Below the pieces are notes generated by a model. It saw nothing but the letters and a program-made list of their open reading frames with translations, did not search any database and was not told where the DNA came from. Positions 1 to 9,823 of a stretch of 64,000 nt of DNA are shown in pieces. The number at the start of each line of letters is the position of its first letter. The first letter of the stretch is position 1. The position numbers and the translations under genes are program-made. Source of the stretch: Lacimicrobium sp. SS2-24 (GTDB lineage: Bacteria; Pseudomonadota; Gammaproteobacteria; Enterobacterales; Alteromonadaceae); NCBI RefSeq assembly GCF_002201535.1, contig NZ_NIWW01000006.1, positions 124,001 to 188,000 on the forward strand, written 5' to 3'.

Positions 1-1032
1 AAGTTTGATCGCCTGCCGGAACCCCGTGCGGAAGGGCCAACAGCGTTTGTGTCGATCATGGAAGGCTGCTCAAAATACTGTAGCTTCTGTGTGGTGCCTT
101 ACACCCGCGGTGAGGAAGTCAGTCGTCCCGTGGATGACGTGATCTTTGAGATTGCACAGCTAGCACAACAAGGGGTGCGTGAAGTCAACCTGCTCGGTCA
201 GAATGTCAATGCCTATCGCGGCGATCATTACGATGGCAGTGTTTGCACCTTCGCCGAATTGTTGCATCTGGTTGCCGCCATTGATGGTATTGATCGTATC
301 CGCTATACCACCTCACATCCTGTTGAGTTCACTGACGATATTATTCAGGCCTATAGCGACATTCCCGAGTTGGTCGATCACCTGCATTTACCGGTGCAAA
401 GTGGTTCAGATCGTATTCTGGCGCTGATGAAGCGTGGGCATACTGCCATCGAATACAAGTCTAAGATTCGTAAGCTGAAAAAAATACGTCCCAATCTGAG
501 TATGTCCTCTGATTTTATTATTGGCTTTCCCGGGGAGAGCGACAGCGACTTTGAGGCCACCATGGACCTTATCCAAGCCATGGATTTTGACCTTAGCTTC
601 AGCTTTATCTACAGTGCTCGCCCCGGCACGCCGGCTGCCGATGTACCCGATGACGTCAGCGAAGAAGTGAAAAAGCAGCGTTTACACCTTCTGCAACAGC
701 GGATCACCCAGCAGGCCATGCGTATCGCCCGCAATATGCTGGGCACAGAGCAGCGTATCCTCGTTGAGGGCCCATCGAAGAAAAACCCCATGGAATTGTC
801 CGGTCGTACCGAAAACAACCGGGTCGTTAATTTCGAGGGCACACCAGACATGATTGGGGAATTTGTTGACGTGAATATTGTCGATGTCTTTGCCAATTCC
901 CTGCGCGGGGAAGTAGTCAGACGCGAACAAGACATGGGGCTGCGCATCAGTATTGCTCCCCAGACCATCATTCAGAAACAGGCCGCCACCCAGCCTGACG
1001 AGCTGGGTGTAGGTCAACATTTACCAATTTAG
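1..1032 (+). CDS. miaB: tRNA-2-methylthio-N6-dimethylallyladenosine synthase MiaB, 3' part
   Basis: This is the C-terminal portion (about 343 residues) of the radical SAM methylthiotransferase that adds the 2-methylthio group to isopentenyl-A37 of tRNAs. The frame is open from base 1, so the gene starts upstream of the window and the N-terminal cluster domain is missing. The radical SAM cysteines CSKYCSFC are visible near 67-90, followed by LLGQNVNAY and the [10 protein letters not shown] segment typical of the family. The last 70 or so residues form the TRAM RNA-binding domain. It is followed 9 bases later by the phoH-like gene, the usual gammaproteobacterial order, so co-transcription is likely. 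Confidence 0.97.
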   Translation, partial: KFDRLPEPRAEGPTAFVSIMEGCSKYCSFCVVPYTRGEEVSRPVDDVIFEIAQLAQQGVREVNLLGQNVNAYRGDHYDGSVCTFAELLHLVAAIDGIDRIRYTTSHPVEFTDDIIQAYSDIPELVDHLHLPVQSGSDRILALMKRGHTAIEYKSKIRKLKKIRPNLSMSSDFIIGFPGESDSDFEATMDLIQAMDFDLSFSFIYSARPGTPAADVPDDVSEEVKKQRLHLLQQRITQQAMRIARNMLGTEQRILVEGPSKKNPMELSGRTENNRVVNFEGTPDMIGEFVDVNIVDVFANSLRGEVVRREQDMGLRISIAPQTIIQKQAATQPDELGVGQHLPI

Positions 1033-1041
1033 GAGTGATCT

Positions 1042-2094
1042 TTGTCCAATAACCTGGTCAGTAATGAAATCATACTGGAACCCAATGACCACAAGCGATT
1101 GTCCAGCCTGTGTGGTCCGTTTGATGACAATATCAAACAGATAGAACGACGCCTGGGGGTAGAAATCAGCTACCGCGACAACCAGTTCAAAGTACTGGGT
1201 AAGTCACAACAAGCGGTGGCCACCTCAGAGCTGCTTAAACTGCTGTACATCGAGACGCAACCCGTCAAAGGACAGATTCCCGATCTGGCGCCGGAAAAAG
1301 TGCATCTGGCGATCCAGGAAGCCAAATGCCTGGAGCAGGCTGAAGCCGGAAAATATGGCAAAGAAGTGCACATTAAGACCAAGCGAGGGGTGATCAAACC
1401 CCGTAATCCGCACCAGTCTCAGTATGTTCAGAACATTGTCAGCCATGACATCTGCTTTGGCGTGGGACCGGCCGGTACAGGTAAAACTTATCTGGCGGTG
1501 GCCAGTGCAGTCGATGCCCTTGAGCGTCAGGAGATACGCCGAATTCTGTTAACCCGCCCGGCCGTCGAAGCCGGTGAAAAGCTGGGCTTTTTACCCGGAG
1601 ATCTGTCTCAGAAAGTGGATCCTTATCTGCGCCCCCTGTATGACGCGCTGTTTGAAATGCTGGGCTTTGAAAAAGTCGAGAAGCTCATCGAGCGCAATGT
1701 CATCGAAGTGGCTCCCCTAGCCTATATGCGCGGACGCACCTTAAATGATGCCTTTATCATTCTGGATGAGAGTCAGAATACCACCGTGGAGCAGATGAAA
1801 ATGTTCCTGACCCGGATTGGTTTCAACTCCAAAGCAGTGATTACCGGTGACATTACCCAGGTGGATTTGCCTCGCGGCGCGCGCAGTGGTCTGCGACATG
1901 CCATCGAAGTGCTAAAAGATGTGAAGGACATTTCCTTTAACTTCTTTAATGCCAACGACGTGGTGCGTCACCCCGTGGTCACACGCATTGTCATGGCGTA
2001 TGAAGAGCATGAACGTGAACAGGAAATCGCACGGGAAAAAAAACAACAGGCACTGCAGCAAGCGAAACAATCTGATGGAAAACACCCCGAGTGA
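1042..2094 (+). CDS. ybeZ: PhoH family ATPase (YbeZ)
   Basis: This is a 350-residue PhoH-like P-loop ATPase, a family linked to RNA metabolism and encoded next to YbeY. The Walker A motif GPAGTGKT lies near residue 143 and the Walker B-like FIILDESQN near residue 236. The start is a TTG at 1042, six bases after AGGAG; no ATG fits as well. A charged, Gln/Lys-rich tail ends the protein. The last four bases overlap the GTG start of ybeY, which suggests translational coupling. The exact biochemical role of YbeZ is not settled by the sequence. Confidence 0.95.
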   Translation: MSNNLVSNEIILEPNDHKRLSSLCGPFDDNIKQIERRLGVEISYRDNQFKVLGKSQQAVATSELLKLLYIETQPVKGQIPDLAPEKVHLAIQEAKCLEQAEAGKYGKEVHIKTKRGVIKPRNPHQSQYVQNIVSHDICFGVGPAGTGKTYLAVASAVDALERQEIRRILLTRPAVEAGEKLGFLPGDLSQKVDPYLRPLYDALFEMLGFEKVEKLIERNVIEVAPLAYMRGRTLNDAFIILDESQNTTVEQMKMFLTRIGFNSKAVITGDITQVDLPRGARSGLRHAIEVLKDVKDISFNFFNANDVVRHPVVTRIVMAYEEHEREQEIAREKKQQALQQAKQSDGKHPE

Positions 2095-2552
2095 GTGTAG
2101 ACCTGGATCTGCAAATCGCCTGTGATAAAACCGGGCTGCCTGGCGCCACGGAATTTCAGCGCTGGCTTGAGACCACCTTAGACACCGTTGGCCCGGACAG
2201 TGCAGAAGTCACCGTACGTATTGTTGAGGCGGATGAAAGCCAGCAGCTGAATCAGCAATACCGCCATCGTGCCAAACCTACTAATGTACTGTCTTTTCCC
2301 TTTGAACCGCCACCCGGTATCCACATGGATCTGTTGGGTGATTTGGTGATCTGTGCCGATGTCGTGGAACGGGAAGCCAAAGCGCAGCACAAGCCCCTGT
2401 TTCACCACTGGGCGCATATGACCATTCACGGTACCTTGCATTTATTGGGCTATGACCATATAGAGGAACAGGATGCCGAAGAAATGGAAGCCACCGAAAT
2501 CGCAATCCTGGCCAAATTAGCAATTGACGATCCCTATCAGGATCGTGAATGA
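2091..2552 (+). CDS. ybeY: Endoribonuclease YbeY, 16S rRNA maturation factor
   Basis: This 153-residue metalloprotein belongs to the UPF0054 family, which takes part in 16S rRNA 3'-end maturation and ribosome quality control. The zinc motif [11 protein letters not shown] (His-x3-His-x5-His) is complete near residues 115-125. The GTG start overlaps the end of the phoH-like gene by four bases, and the length is normal for the family. It sits in the miaB-ybeZ-ybeY-corC-lnt series, so its identity is supported by both motif and context. Confidence 0.96.
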   Translation: MSVDLDLQIACDKTGLPGATEFQRWLETTLDTVGPDSAEVTVRIVEADESQQLNQQYRHRAKPTNVLSFPFEPPPGIHMDLLGDLVICADVVEREAKAQHKPLFHHWAHMTIHGTLHLLGYDHIEEQDAEEMEATEIAILAKLAIDDPYQDRE

Positions 2553-2584
2553 TACACCTTCACTGATTAATAAGACTGGAGCTC

Positions 2585-3460
2585 ATGAGCGACGACAACC
2601 CCCACTCTAGTAACGGTTCTGCCAATAAAGGCTGGCTGGAGAAAATAGTTCAGACCTTTTCGGGAGAACCGCAAAACCGTGAAGAACTGGCTGAGGTAAT
2701 TACCGAAGCAGAACAACGTGAAGTCATAGACGCCGCCACCCGGGAGATGATCGATGGGGTGCTGGAAATCAGTGAAATGCGCGTCAGAGATATTATGATT
2801 CCGCGAGCACAAATCGTTACCATCGGTATTGAGCAAAGTGTAAAAGAGTTTTTACCTGTCATGCTCGAGTCCGCCCACTCCCGCTTTCCTGTTATTAATG
2901 AAGACAAAGATCATATCGAAGGGATCCTCTTAGCCAAGGATCTACTCGCTTATGCCTTTTCTCCGGAAGTGGAGTTTAAACTCAAAGATGTATTGCGCCC
3001 GGCCATTATTGTGCCTGAAAGCAAGCGCGTGGATGTGTTGCTCAGAGAATTCCGTGAAGAGCGCTACCACATGGCTATTGTTGTGGATGAATATGGTGGT
3101 GTCTCAGGACTGGTCACGATCGAGGATATTCTCGAGCTTATCGTTGGCGAGATTGAAGACGAACACGACGTTGACGAGCAGCAGCAGGACAATATTCGAC
3201 CGCTGAATAAATACACCTATTCCGTCAAGGCCTTAACCTCCGTAGAAGACTTTAATCAGTTTTTTGAAACCAGTTTTGACGAAGAGGAAGCCGATACCAT
3301 TGGCGGTATTGTGCTCAAGGCCTTTGGACACATGCCGATGCGTGACGAAGCGGTCGAAGTACAAGGGATTGAGTTTCGAGTCACCCATGCCGACAAACGT
3401 CGTCTGATCCAACTTAAAGTGAGCTTACCCCGCCAGGATGACGACGACCAGAAAAGCTAA
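2585..3460 (+). CDS. corC: CorC/HlyC-family CBS-domain protein (YbeX)
   Basis: This is a 291-residue soluble protein with a paired CBS domain (about residues 65-185) and a C-terminal CorC_HlyC transporter-associated domain (about 200-285). Family members have been linked to magnesium/cobalt efflux and, in this operon position, to ribosome metabolism. A good ribosome binding site (GGAG) precedes the ATG at 2585. The 3' end overlaps the start of lnt by 23 bases. There is no membrane domain, which is usual for the short CorC/YbeX type. Confidence 0.95.
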   Translation: MSDDNPHSSNGSANKGWLEKIVQTFSGEPQNREELAEVITEAEQREVIDAATREMIDGVLEISEMRVRDIMIPRAQIVTIGIEQSVKEFLPVMLESAHSRFPVINEDKDHIEGILLAKDLLAYAFSPEVEFKLKDVLRPAIIVPESKRVDVLLREFREERYHMAIVVDEYGGVSGLVTIEDILELIVGEIEDEHDVDEQQQDNIRPLNKYTYSVKALTSVEDFNQFFETSFDEEEADTIGGIVLKAFGHMPMRDEAVEVQGIEFRVTHADKRRLIQLKVSLPRQDDDDQKS

Positions 3461-4970
3461 ACGGCTAATCCCCTGTCTCCTGGCAGCCCTTACAGGAGCG
3501 GGATTAACCCTGACTTATGCTCCTTTTTCTCACTGGTACCTGACTCCCATCCTGTTGGGTGCGCTGTTCTGGTTGCTGGCCAACCGGGCTTCGTCATATC
3601 CGGCACTGTTGGGTTTTAGCTTCGGATTAGGCTGGTTTGGTGCAGGCATCAGCTGGGTGCATGTGAGTATCGCTGATTTTGGCGGATTGCCCCTGCTCGG
3701 CTCTGTTGGACTGATGGTCTTACTCTGCGCCTATCTGTCGCTGTACCCGGCGTTGGCATGCTGGTTACTGGTCAGGATAGTTCGCCCCGGTTACTGGCCG
3801 CTTGCCATCGGGTTTATCTGGCTTGTGGCTGAATGGCTGCGCAGCTGGATGTTAACCGGCTTTCCCTGGCTTTCTCTTGGTTACAGTCAGATAGACAGTC
3901 CCCTGGCAGGATGGATGCCACTGATTGGGGAAACGGGTGTTAGCGTTTTGCTGGTCACCTTAAGCTGTGCCCTGGCCAGGCTGGTACCGCGCAAACAATA
4001 CGCCTTAGTGCTATTACTCCTGTTCACCTTTTATGGCAGCGGCGCACTGATCGGTCTGTATCAGTGGACCACGGCAAAAGACGAGCTGACCGACGTAGTC
4101 ATGGTACAGGGTAATATCAAACAAGAACTGCGCTGGGTACCAGAGCAGGATTTGCCGACCATGAATTTATACCGTCAAATGACCCTTAATCATTTAGATG
4201 CGGATCTGATTATCTGGCCCGAAGCGGCCATTCCACGGCTGGAACCCCTTGCGCTGGAGTACCTTGACGAGCTCGATAGCCATATTGGGGAACAGGGCAC
4301 CGGATTAATCACCGGCATCGTCAATTATAATTTTGAAACCGGCAGCGCTTATAACCAGCTCATTGCGCTGGGAAGTCAAAATGGTGAGAAACATGGGCAC
4401 TACGCCTATCCGCACGTGAATCGTTACGCCAAGCACCATCTGTTACCCATCGGCGAATTCATCCCATTTGAAAGCTGGCTCAGGGGACTGGCGCCGATTT
4501 TTGATCTGCCCATGTCTTCGTTTACTCGCGGCGATTACCAACAAACGAATCTGACGGCTAACGGGTACAGAGTGGCCCCGGCCATTTGCTTTGAAATTGC
4601 CTTCCCCAGACAGCTCAGCGCTAATTTACATCCCTATACTGACTTTATTCTTACGGTCAGTAACGATGCCTGGTTCGGGCGCTCGCACGGTCCCCACCAG
4701 CATATGGAAATTGCCCGCGTCAGAGCCAGGGAGTTTGGTATCCCGGTACTCCGGGCCACCAATAATGGTATTACTGGTATCATCGATGCTGACGGCAGCA
4801 TACTGGCCCAGCTGCCTCAATTTACCACGCAGGTTCTGCGTGCATCCGTTCCTTTGTATGCGGGCACCACACCGTATGCGCGCTTTGGCGATCTCTGGGC
4901 CACGTTACTCAGTTTCCTGGCCGCCATACTGGCTTTATGGTTACCGCGAAGCGACAGGTTTTTATCCTGA
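3438..4970 (+). CDS. lnt: Apolipoprotein N-acyltransferase Lnt
   Basis: This is a 510-residue inner-membrane enzyme that transfers the third acyl chain onto the N-terminal cysteine of lipoproteins. The N-terminal 200 residues are a run of membrane helices, followed by a periplasmic nitrilase-like domain (about 218-480) and one final helix. The catalytic triad can be seen as Glu in IIWPEAAIP, Lys in RYAKHHLLPIGE and Cys in PAICFEIAFP. The start overlaps corC by 23 bases in another frame. It closes the operon; the next gene is 85 bases downstream. Confidence 0.97.
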   Translation: MTTTRKAKRLIPCLLAALTGAGLTLTYAPFSHWYLTPILLGALFWLLANRASSYPALLGFSFGLGWFGAGISWVHVSIADFGGLPLLGSVGLMVLLCAYLSLYPALACWLLVRIVRPGYWPLAIGFIWLVAEWLRSWMLTGFPWLSLGYSQIDSPLAGWMPLIGETGVSVLLVTLSCALARLVPRKQYALVLLLLFTFYGSGALIGLYQWTTAKDELTDVVMVQGNIKQELRWVPEQDLPTMNLYRQMTLNHLDADLIIWPEAAIPRLEPLALEYLDELDSHIGEQGTGLITGIVNYNFETGSAYNQLIALGSQNGEKHGHYAYPHVNRYAKHHLLPIGEFIPFESWLRGLAPIFDLPMSSFTRGDYQQTNLTANGYRVAPAICFEIAFPRQLSANLHPYTDFILTVSNDAWFGRSHGPHQHMEIARVRAREFGIPVLRATNNGITGIIDADGSILAQLPQFTTQVLRASVPLYAGTTPYARFGDLWATLLSFLAAILALWLPRSDRFLS

Positions 4971-5055
4971 AAATCTGACCACTGGCTGCAAGCTTGCTTG
5001 TTTCACAGGGTAATCACCTCTAAGCTAGGCGTTTTAATGCTGTCCGGAGACCCCC

Positions 5056-6321
5056 ATGCCACTAAGATTCTTTTTCGTTCTGTTGCTGATCAGTTTCAGT
5101 GTATTTTCTGAACCACTGGTGATCAAAGCGGACGCATTGCTGGATGTGCATAGCGGAGAGCTCAAATCCAAACCGATGGTTTTCATTTCACAGGGGCGGA
5201 TTACCCGAATTGCATATCAAAGTGACACAGAGTTACCTGCTGATGCTGAGATTTTGGACTTAAGTGGACAAACGCTGTTACCCGGCCTGATGGATATGCA
5301 TGTTCATCTCAACAGTGACGCAAAACTGCATGGCTATAAACGGTTGGCTCAGTCGCTTCCTCGCAAGACCCTAACCGGCGTCAGTAACGCCCGTACAACG
5401 CTGCAAAGCGGATTTACCACAGTGCGCAATGTAGGCGCACCGGGCTATGCCGATATCGCCCTGCGCGATGCCATTGCCGAGGGCGAGTTGTCCGGCCCAC
5501 GCATTTTTGCCGCCGGTATGTCTCTGGGGATCACAGGTGGCCATTGTGATAATAATCTGCTGCCTTATGAATATCAGGACAAAGCCGCTGCTGTTGCTGA
5601 TGGCCCCTGGCAGGTGCGTGAAAAAGTACGCATGAATGTGAAATATGGCGCTGACTGGATAAAGTTCTGTGCTACCGGCGGGGTACTTTCAAAGGGTACA
5701 AAAGTCGGCGCCCAGCAATACAGTCAGGAAGAAATGAACGCACTGGTGGCGGAAGCTAAGTTACTCGGGGTGGGCGTGGCCGCCCATGCTCATGGTCTCA
5801 ACGGCATCAAGGCGGCAATTCGCGCTGGTGTAACCAGTGTTGAGCATGCCAGTTTTCTGGATCAGGAGGCCATTGAGCTGGCGCTTGAACGAGGAACCTA
5901 TCTGTCGATGGACATTTATACCACCGAATATATTCTCGGCGAGGGTGAGAAAGCCGGCATTCTGCAGGAAAGCCTGGCCAAAGAACGTCTTGTAGGCAGC
6001 AAACAACGGGAAAGCTTCCAAAACGCGGTGCAGGCTGGTGTCAAAATGGTATTCGGCTCTGATGCCGGTGTGTATCCTCATGGACAAAACGCCAGACAAT
6101 TCTCTCGCATGGTCAAATATGGCATGACGCCCTTGCAGGCCATTCAGGCAGGGACCATTCATTCGGCCACCATGCTTGGCCAACGTGAACAGCTTGGCAG
6201 CCTTGATTCAGGTAAGCTGGCAGATATCATTGCCGTGCCGGGTAACCCGCTTGAGAATATTACTCTGCTGGAAAACGTGACCTGGGTCATTAAAGAAGGC
6301 GTAGTGGCTAAACACCCCTGA
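5056..6321 (+). CDS. Secreted metal-dependent amidohydrolase (imidazolonepropionase/prolidase-like)
   Basis: This 421-residue protein has an N-terminal signal peptide (hydrophobic residues 4-18) and an amidohydrolase TIM barrel. Metal-binding features are MDMHVH near residue 80, a candidate carbamylated lysine in ADWIKF, histidines in VAAHAHG and SVEHAS, and the aspartate in FGSDAG. This subgroup includes periplasmic Xaa-Pro dipeptidases and other peptidase-like amidohydrolases, so hydrolysis of a dipeptide or cyclic amide in the periplasm is plausible, but the substrate cannot be read from the sequence. It appears monocistronic and is followed by a hairpin terminator. Confidence 0.85.
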   Translation: MPLRFFFVLLLISFSVFSEPLVIKADALLDVHSGELKSKPMVFISQGRITRIAYQSDTELPADAEILDLSGQTLLPGLMDMHVHLNSDAKLHGYKRLAQSLPRKTLTGVSNARTTLQSGFTTVRNVGAPGYADIALRDAIAEGELSGPRIFAAGMSLGITGGHCDNNLLPYEYQDKAAAVADGPWQVREKVRMNVKYGADWIKFCATGGVLSKGTKVGAQQYSQEEMNALVAEAKLLGVGVAAHAHGLNGIKAAIRAGVTSVEHASFLDQEAIELALERGTYLSMDIYTTEYILGEGEKAGILQESLAKERLVGSKQRESFQNAVQAGVKMVFGSDAGVYPHGQNARQFSRMVKYGMTPLQAIQAGTIHSATMLGQREQLGSLDSGKLADIIAVPGNPLENITLLENVTWVIKEGVVAKHP

Positions 6322-6346
6322 TAGACAAACATTCCTTCCTGAGCCG

Positions 6347-6367
6347 GGGCGGCATCGCCGCCCTCTT
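6347..6367 (+). terminator. Rho-independent terminator after the amidohydrolase gene
   Basis: A perfect 7-bp stem (GGGCGGC / GCCGCCC) with a three-base loop is followed by TCTTTAT. It lies 25 bases downstream of the amidohydrolase stop codon. Confidence 0.75.
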
Positions 6368-6542
6368 TATCCTCTAATCGGCTTTTGCGGGGACTCTTTA
6401 TTTCCTTCCCTTTGGGGCTATGTCGCTACCCTGATGGCTCTGTCTGTGCTTCTTTGATGTTGCTGTCTATGCTTATAGGTCATGTAAATCCGCATCGCTA
6501 CGACGTTGTAACGGATGTGTTGCCAGGCTAAACGATGCCTGA

Positions 6543-6570
6543 TTGACCTGTACAGGAACTTCCGTATAAT
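6543..6570 (+). promoter_or_regulatory. Sigma70-type promoter of the DUF2490 gene
   Basis: TTGACC (6543-6548) and a consensus TATAAT (6565-6570) are separated by 16 bases. The predicted transcript would start near 6577, about 90 bases before the ATG at 6667. Two palindromes lie just downstream of this promoter, consistent with repression. Confidence 0.6.
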
Positions 6571-6585
6571 CCGCGGCCATGCTTT

Positions 6586-6644
6586 ATGACACTTTTGTGT
6601 CATTTATATTTCACTAAAATGACACTAATATGTCATTTTAGTGA
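6586..6644. promoter_or_regulatory. Two palindromes in the leader of the DUF2490 gene (candidate operators)
   Basis: The first palindrome is ATGACAC-TTTT-GTGTCAT (6586-6603). The second is a perfect 14-bp inverted repeat, TCACTAAAATGACA and its complement, with a 6-base spacer (6611-6644). Both share the TGACA/TGTCA half-site. They lie immediately downstream of a strong promoter, so they could be repressor sites; alternatively the second could fold as an RNA hairpin in the leader. No cognate regulator is encoded next to them. Confidence 0.5.
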
Positions 6645-6666
6645 CAAACAGCACCTTGGAAACCTT

Positions 6667-7299
6667 ATGATGCCCATATTCAGTTTAAAATCCTTACTTA
6701 CCATGCTCTTGCTCATCACCAGCCTGAACGCCAATGCCGTGGACCAGTGGTGGAATGCTCTCAGTGCCAAGACGAAGGTAGACGACTACAACCTCGGACT
6801 GGAGTCGGAACAGCGTTTTCGTGATGAGGGTTCGGCATTCTATCTGCATAATCTTAAGCTAAGTGTGGATCGCACTATCACTGGTAACCTTAAAGGCGGC
6901 CTGGAAGTGCGTTACGAAAATTCTGAAAAATTGAGCGGCTCAAATACGGAAGAGCTGCGTATCACACCCTATCTGACTCATAAACTCACCCTCAATCCGC
7001 AGTGGAGTCTGGGTAGTCGTCTCAAAGTGGAAAACCGCTGGCGTCATGGCGACCATGCTCTGCGTACACGCTTGCGTGGCAAACTAAGCCGAAAGTTCGA
7101 CAATTTTAGCCTGTTCGGTAGTTATGAATATTTTTATTACCTGGCTGACGATGCCCGTTTTGACAAAACCCGCAGTGCTATTGGTTACAGCACGTCATTG
7201 AGCAACAATATGGGACTGGAACTCTATTACCTGTATCAGAATAATACCAACAACACGGCAGAAAAAGTGATTGGCAGCAAGTTCAGCTACAAATTCTGA
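6667..7299 (+). CDS. DUF2490-type outer-membrane beta-barrel protein
   Basis: This 210-residue exported protein has a signal peptide (about residues 1-23, ending near NANA) followed by alternating aromatic beta strands and a C-terminal Phe (SYKF), the outer-membrane barrel signature. The pattern of strands resembles DUF2490 proteins; KdgM-like oligosaccharide porins are a related alternative. ATG 6667 is chosen because it directly precedes the signal peptide. An in-frame upstream extension would read through the leader palindromes and is unlikely. Function is unknown; no enzyme or transporter partner is adjacent on the same strand. Confidence 0.7.
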   Translation: MMPIFSLKSLLTMLLLITSLNANAVDQWWNALSAKTKVDDYNLGLESEQRFRDEGSAFYLHNLKLSVDRTITGNLKGGLEVRYENSEKLSGSNTEELRITPYLTHKLTLNPQWSLGSRLKVENRWRHGDHALRTRLRGKLSRKFDNFSLFGSYEYFYYLADDARFDKTRSAIGYSTSLSNNMGLELYYLYQNNTNNTAEKVIGSKFSYKF

Positions 7300-7306
7300 T
7301 CACCTC

Positions 7307-8218
7307 TCAACCCGGCTGATAACGTAGTGTCCACCACTGGCGAATCCTCGCCAGTGGTGTCAGCACCAAGGCATTGCCGGCAAGCACTAAAGCAAACCCT
7401 CCCAGGGTATGGGTATTCCAGACAAACCCTTCAAACCAGGTACTGAGCAATACGGCCACCAACGGGAACAACACGATCACATAACTGGCTTTTTCCGGCC
7501 CGATGTTTTTCAACAATGCAAAATAACTCGCAAAGGCGATCACCGTACCAAACACCGCCAGGTACAGCAGACTCAGTATATAAGCCGGACGCCAATCGAA
7601 ACTGAACTGCGCGTCGCTGAGCCATACCACAACCATGAGTATACAGGCGCCATACAGCATGCCCCATGCATTACCTTGCAAGACTCCCACCTCGCGCCGC
7701 GAATTGCGAACACTAACCATGTTGCCAAATGACGCGATCAGCGTACCGGATAACGCCAACATCAGTCCGAGTAACGTGGTATTGGCTAATGCCATATTAT
7801 GCAGATCTTTATAAAATAACAGCGCAATACCCACGATACCCAACAAGGCTCCCACGTAGATGCGAGCGGCCACTGGCTTACCAAAGAAAAGCCGGGTATT
7901 TACGATATTCATGATCAGCATGGTCGAGAAGGCAATGGAAGCCAGCGCAGAGGTCAGGTGCGCCTGAGCCCAATAGAGCACCAGGTAATTGAAACCAAAG
8001 TTACAGGCGGCCAGTAACAAGAAAAAGCCATGCTGCACCAGGCTATAGCTCATCGGCAATTTCCGATAAAGACAATACCCCCACATCAGCAGCGCAGCCA
8101 TGGCAAAGCGGTATACCAGTGACACCTCGGGCGCAACCGTGCCAAGCTGAAATTCAATGGCCAGCCAGGTTGACCCCCAAATCAGCACAGTGATGAGATA
8201 TAGCAAGGTGTTTTTCAT
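7307..8218 (-). CDS. EamA/DMT-family transporter
   Basis: This is a 303-residue integral membrane protein with about ten hydrophobic helices and two EamA repeats, the architecture of drug/metabolite (DMT) exporters. The N-terminal segment with GSTWLAIEFQLG and the C-terminal ALVLAGNALVLT are characteristic of the family. It is transcribed divergently from a MocR-type regulator, and a palindrome lies between them, so the regulator probably controls this gene. Such pairs often export amino acids or related metabolites, but the substrate is not shown here. Confidence 0.85.
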   Translation of the reverse strand: MKNTLLYLITVLIWGSTWLAIEFQLGTVAPEVSLVYRFAMAALLMWGYCLYRKLPMSYSLVQHGFFLLLAACNFGFNYLVLYWAQAHLTSALASIAFSTMLIMNIVNTRLFFGKPVAARIYVGALLGIVGIALLFYKDLHNMALANTTLLGLMLALSGTLIASFGNMVSVRNSRREVGVLQGNAWGMLYGACILMVVVWLSDAQFSFDWRPAYILSLLYLAVFGTVIAFASYFALLKNIGPEKASYVIVLFPLVAVLLSTWFEGFVWNTHTLGGFALVLAGNALVLTPLARIRQWWTLRYQPG

Positions 8219-8265
8219 TGGTATTAATCAGAAGAACAGGAATCAGTGGCGAAAGCATAACCTTT

Positions 8266-8290
8266 ATCTGTATACTTACCATATACAGAT
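8266..8290. promoter_or_regulatory. Palindrome between EamA transporter and MocR regulator
   Basis: ATCTGTATA and TATACAGAT form a perfect 9-bp inverted repeat with a 7-base spacer, located 25 bases upstream of the regulator start and 48 bases upstream of the transporter start. GntR-type regulators bind such inverted repeats, so this is a good candidate operator for the adjacent MocR protein. Confidence 0.6.
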
Positions 8291-8314
8291 TTTAAAAAAG
8301 TAACCTACACAGTT

Positions 8315-9757
8315 ATGCAGCGACAAATTAGCCGCGAACAGAGCCGCTACTTATATCGCCAGGTGGCCGACCTCATACGGGACATGCGTGAAAATGGCAC
8401 GTTACGACCGGGCGATCGCATCCCTTCACTGCGTCATCTGGCAGAAAAACTGCAGATCAGTGTGCCTACCGTCAAGCAAGCCTATGAAGAGCTGGAGCGC
8501 ATCGGTATGCTGGAATCCAGACCAAAGTCTGGCTATTACCTTACCAGTTTCAGCCATAAATCCAGCACTCCCCGTAAAAGCCGAATGGCAAAGCACGCCA
8601 TTGCGGTGACGCGCCAGGAACTGGTAGAGCAGGTTCATACCGCCGTGCATACACCAGGCACAATACCCTTTGGGATCAGCAATCCGGTGGGTGCCTTACC
8701 CAATGACAAAGCGCTCGCCAGATGGACACGCAGAGTCATGTCCAGTGCCCGGGAACATGCCATCGGCTATGGTCCCTTCGCCGGATTTGAACCGCTGCGA
8801 CGACAGTTAGTGTTGCGCTATCTGGATATGGGGCTGAGCACACAACCCGAGCAGCTGGTTATCACCAATGGGGCACAGGAAGCGTTGGCCATTTCACTGC
8901 AACTCTTCGCCAAGCCCGGTGATGTTATTGCGGTAGAATCCCCATGTTACTTCGGCATTCTTGAGCTCATCGAAAGTCTCGGCATGCTGGCCTATGAGAT
9001 CCCACTATGTGCAGAAACCGGCATCAGCCTTGATGATGTGGCGACTGCCATAGACAAGCATCCGATAAAAGCATGCGTTTTTTCCTCTTCTATCACCAAC
9101 CCCATGGGCGCCAGCATTAGCGATGCCGATAAGCAGGCTCTGGTATTGTTACTTGAAAGCAAAGGCATTGGCCTGATTGAAGATGATGTGTATGGCGATC
9201 TCTATTTTGGTCAACAGCGAGGTAAACCAGCGCAGTGTTACTCTGAAAAAGGCTTGGTGATCACCTGTTCCTCTTTTTCGAAAACGGCCGCGCCGGGGCA
9301 CCGTGTCGGCTGGCTTCTTAGCCCTACACTGGCAGGCCCTGCAGCGAGGCTGAAGCGCGCCCTGTCATGTTCATCGGCACTGCTGAATCAATGGGTCCTG
9401 ACTGAATACCTTGCCAGTGGCGAGTATGATCGGTATCTGCGTCAATTGCGACAAGTGCTATACACCAACAAAGAACGTATGCGTGCCTGTATTCTGGAAA
9501 ACGATGACTCAGGACTGCGACTTACCAACCCGGCAGGGGGAGCCGTACTGTGGCTAGAGCTGTCGCGCAAAACAGATGGCAGTGAGCTTTTTCACCAGGC
9601 TCTGTCAGCAGGGATGAGCATCATGCCGGGCAGTCTCTTTGCACCATCTGAACGTTATCGTCATTGTATTCGCCTAAGCTACGGTCTGCCCTGGAGCGAC
9701 AAGGTCGAAGAGGCGCTGATAAAACTGCTGAGAATAATGAGTACGCTGTCTCAGTAA
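8315..9757 (+). CDS. MocR-type (GntR/aminotransferase) transcriptional regulator
   Basis: This 480-residue protein fuses an N-terminal GntR winged helix (about residues 5-75, with SVPTVKQAYEELERIGML) to a fold-type I aminotransferase-like domain (about 110-475). The PLP-binding lysine is in SFSKTAAPGHRVGW. MocR proteins sense PLP or amino-compound ligands and usually regulate a neighbouring transporter or enzyme; here the divergent EamA transporter is the obvious target. The start is the ATG at 8315, 25 bases after the intergenic palindrome. Confidence 0.9.
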   Translation: MQRQISREQSRYLYRQVADLIRDMRENGTLRPGDRIPSLRHLAEKLQISVPTVKQAYEELERIGMLESRPKSGYYLTSFSHKSSTPRKSRMAKHAIAVTRQELVEQVHTAVHTPGTIPFGISNPVGALPNDKALARWTRRVMSSAREHAIGYGPFAGFEPLRRQLVLRYLDMGLSTQPEQLVITNGAQEALAISLQLFAKPGDVIAVESPCYFGILELIESLGMLAYEIPLCAETGISLDDVATAIDKHPIKACVFSSSITNPMGASISDADKQALVLLLESKGIGLIEDDVYGDLYFGQQRGKPAQCYSEKGLVITCSSFSKTAAPGHRVGWLLSPTLAGPAARLKRALSCSSALLNQWVLTEYLASGEYDRYLRQLRQVLYTNKERMRACILENDDSGLRLTNPAGGAVLWLELSRKTDGSELFHQALSAGMSIMPGSLFAPSERYRHCIRLSYGLPWSDKVEEALIKLLRIMSTLSQ

Positions 9758-9823
9758 CCCCTTCTCATCATTACAATGCTCAGCCTCCGCTCAGTGCCCC
9801 GCTAAGAACCGACCGGCCCGCTT

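Noticed and set aside
6586-6666. In-frame N-terminal extension of the DUF2490 protein from 6586
   Set aside because: It would translate the two palindromes and place 27 residues before a normal signal peptide; ATG 6667 fits better.
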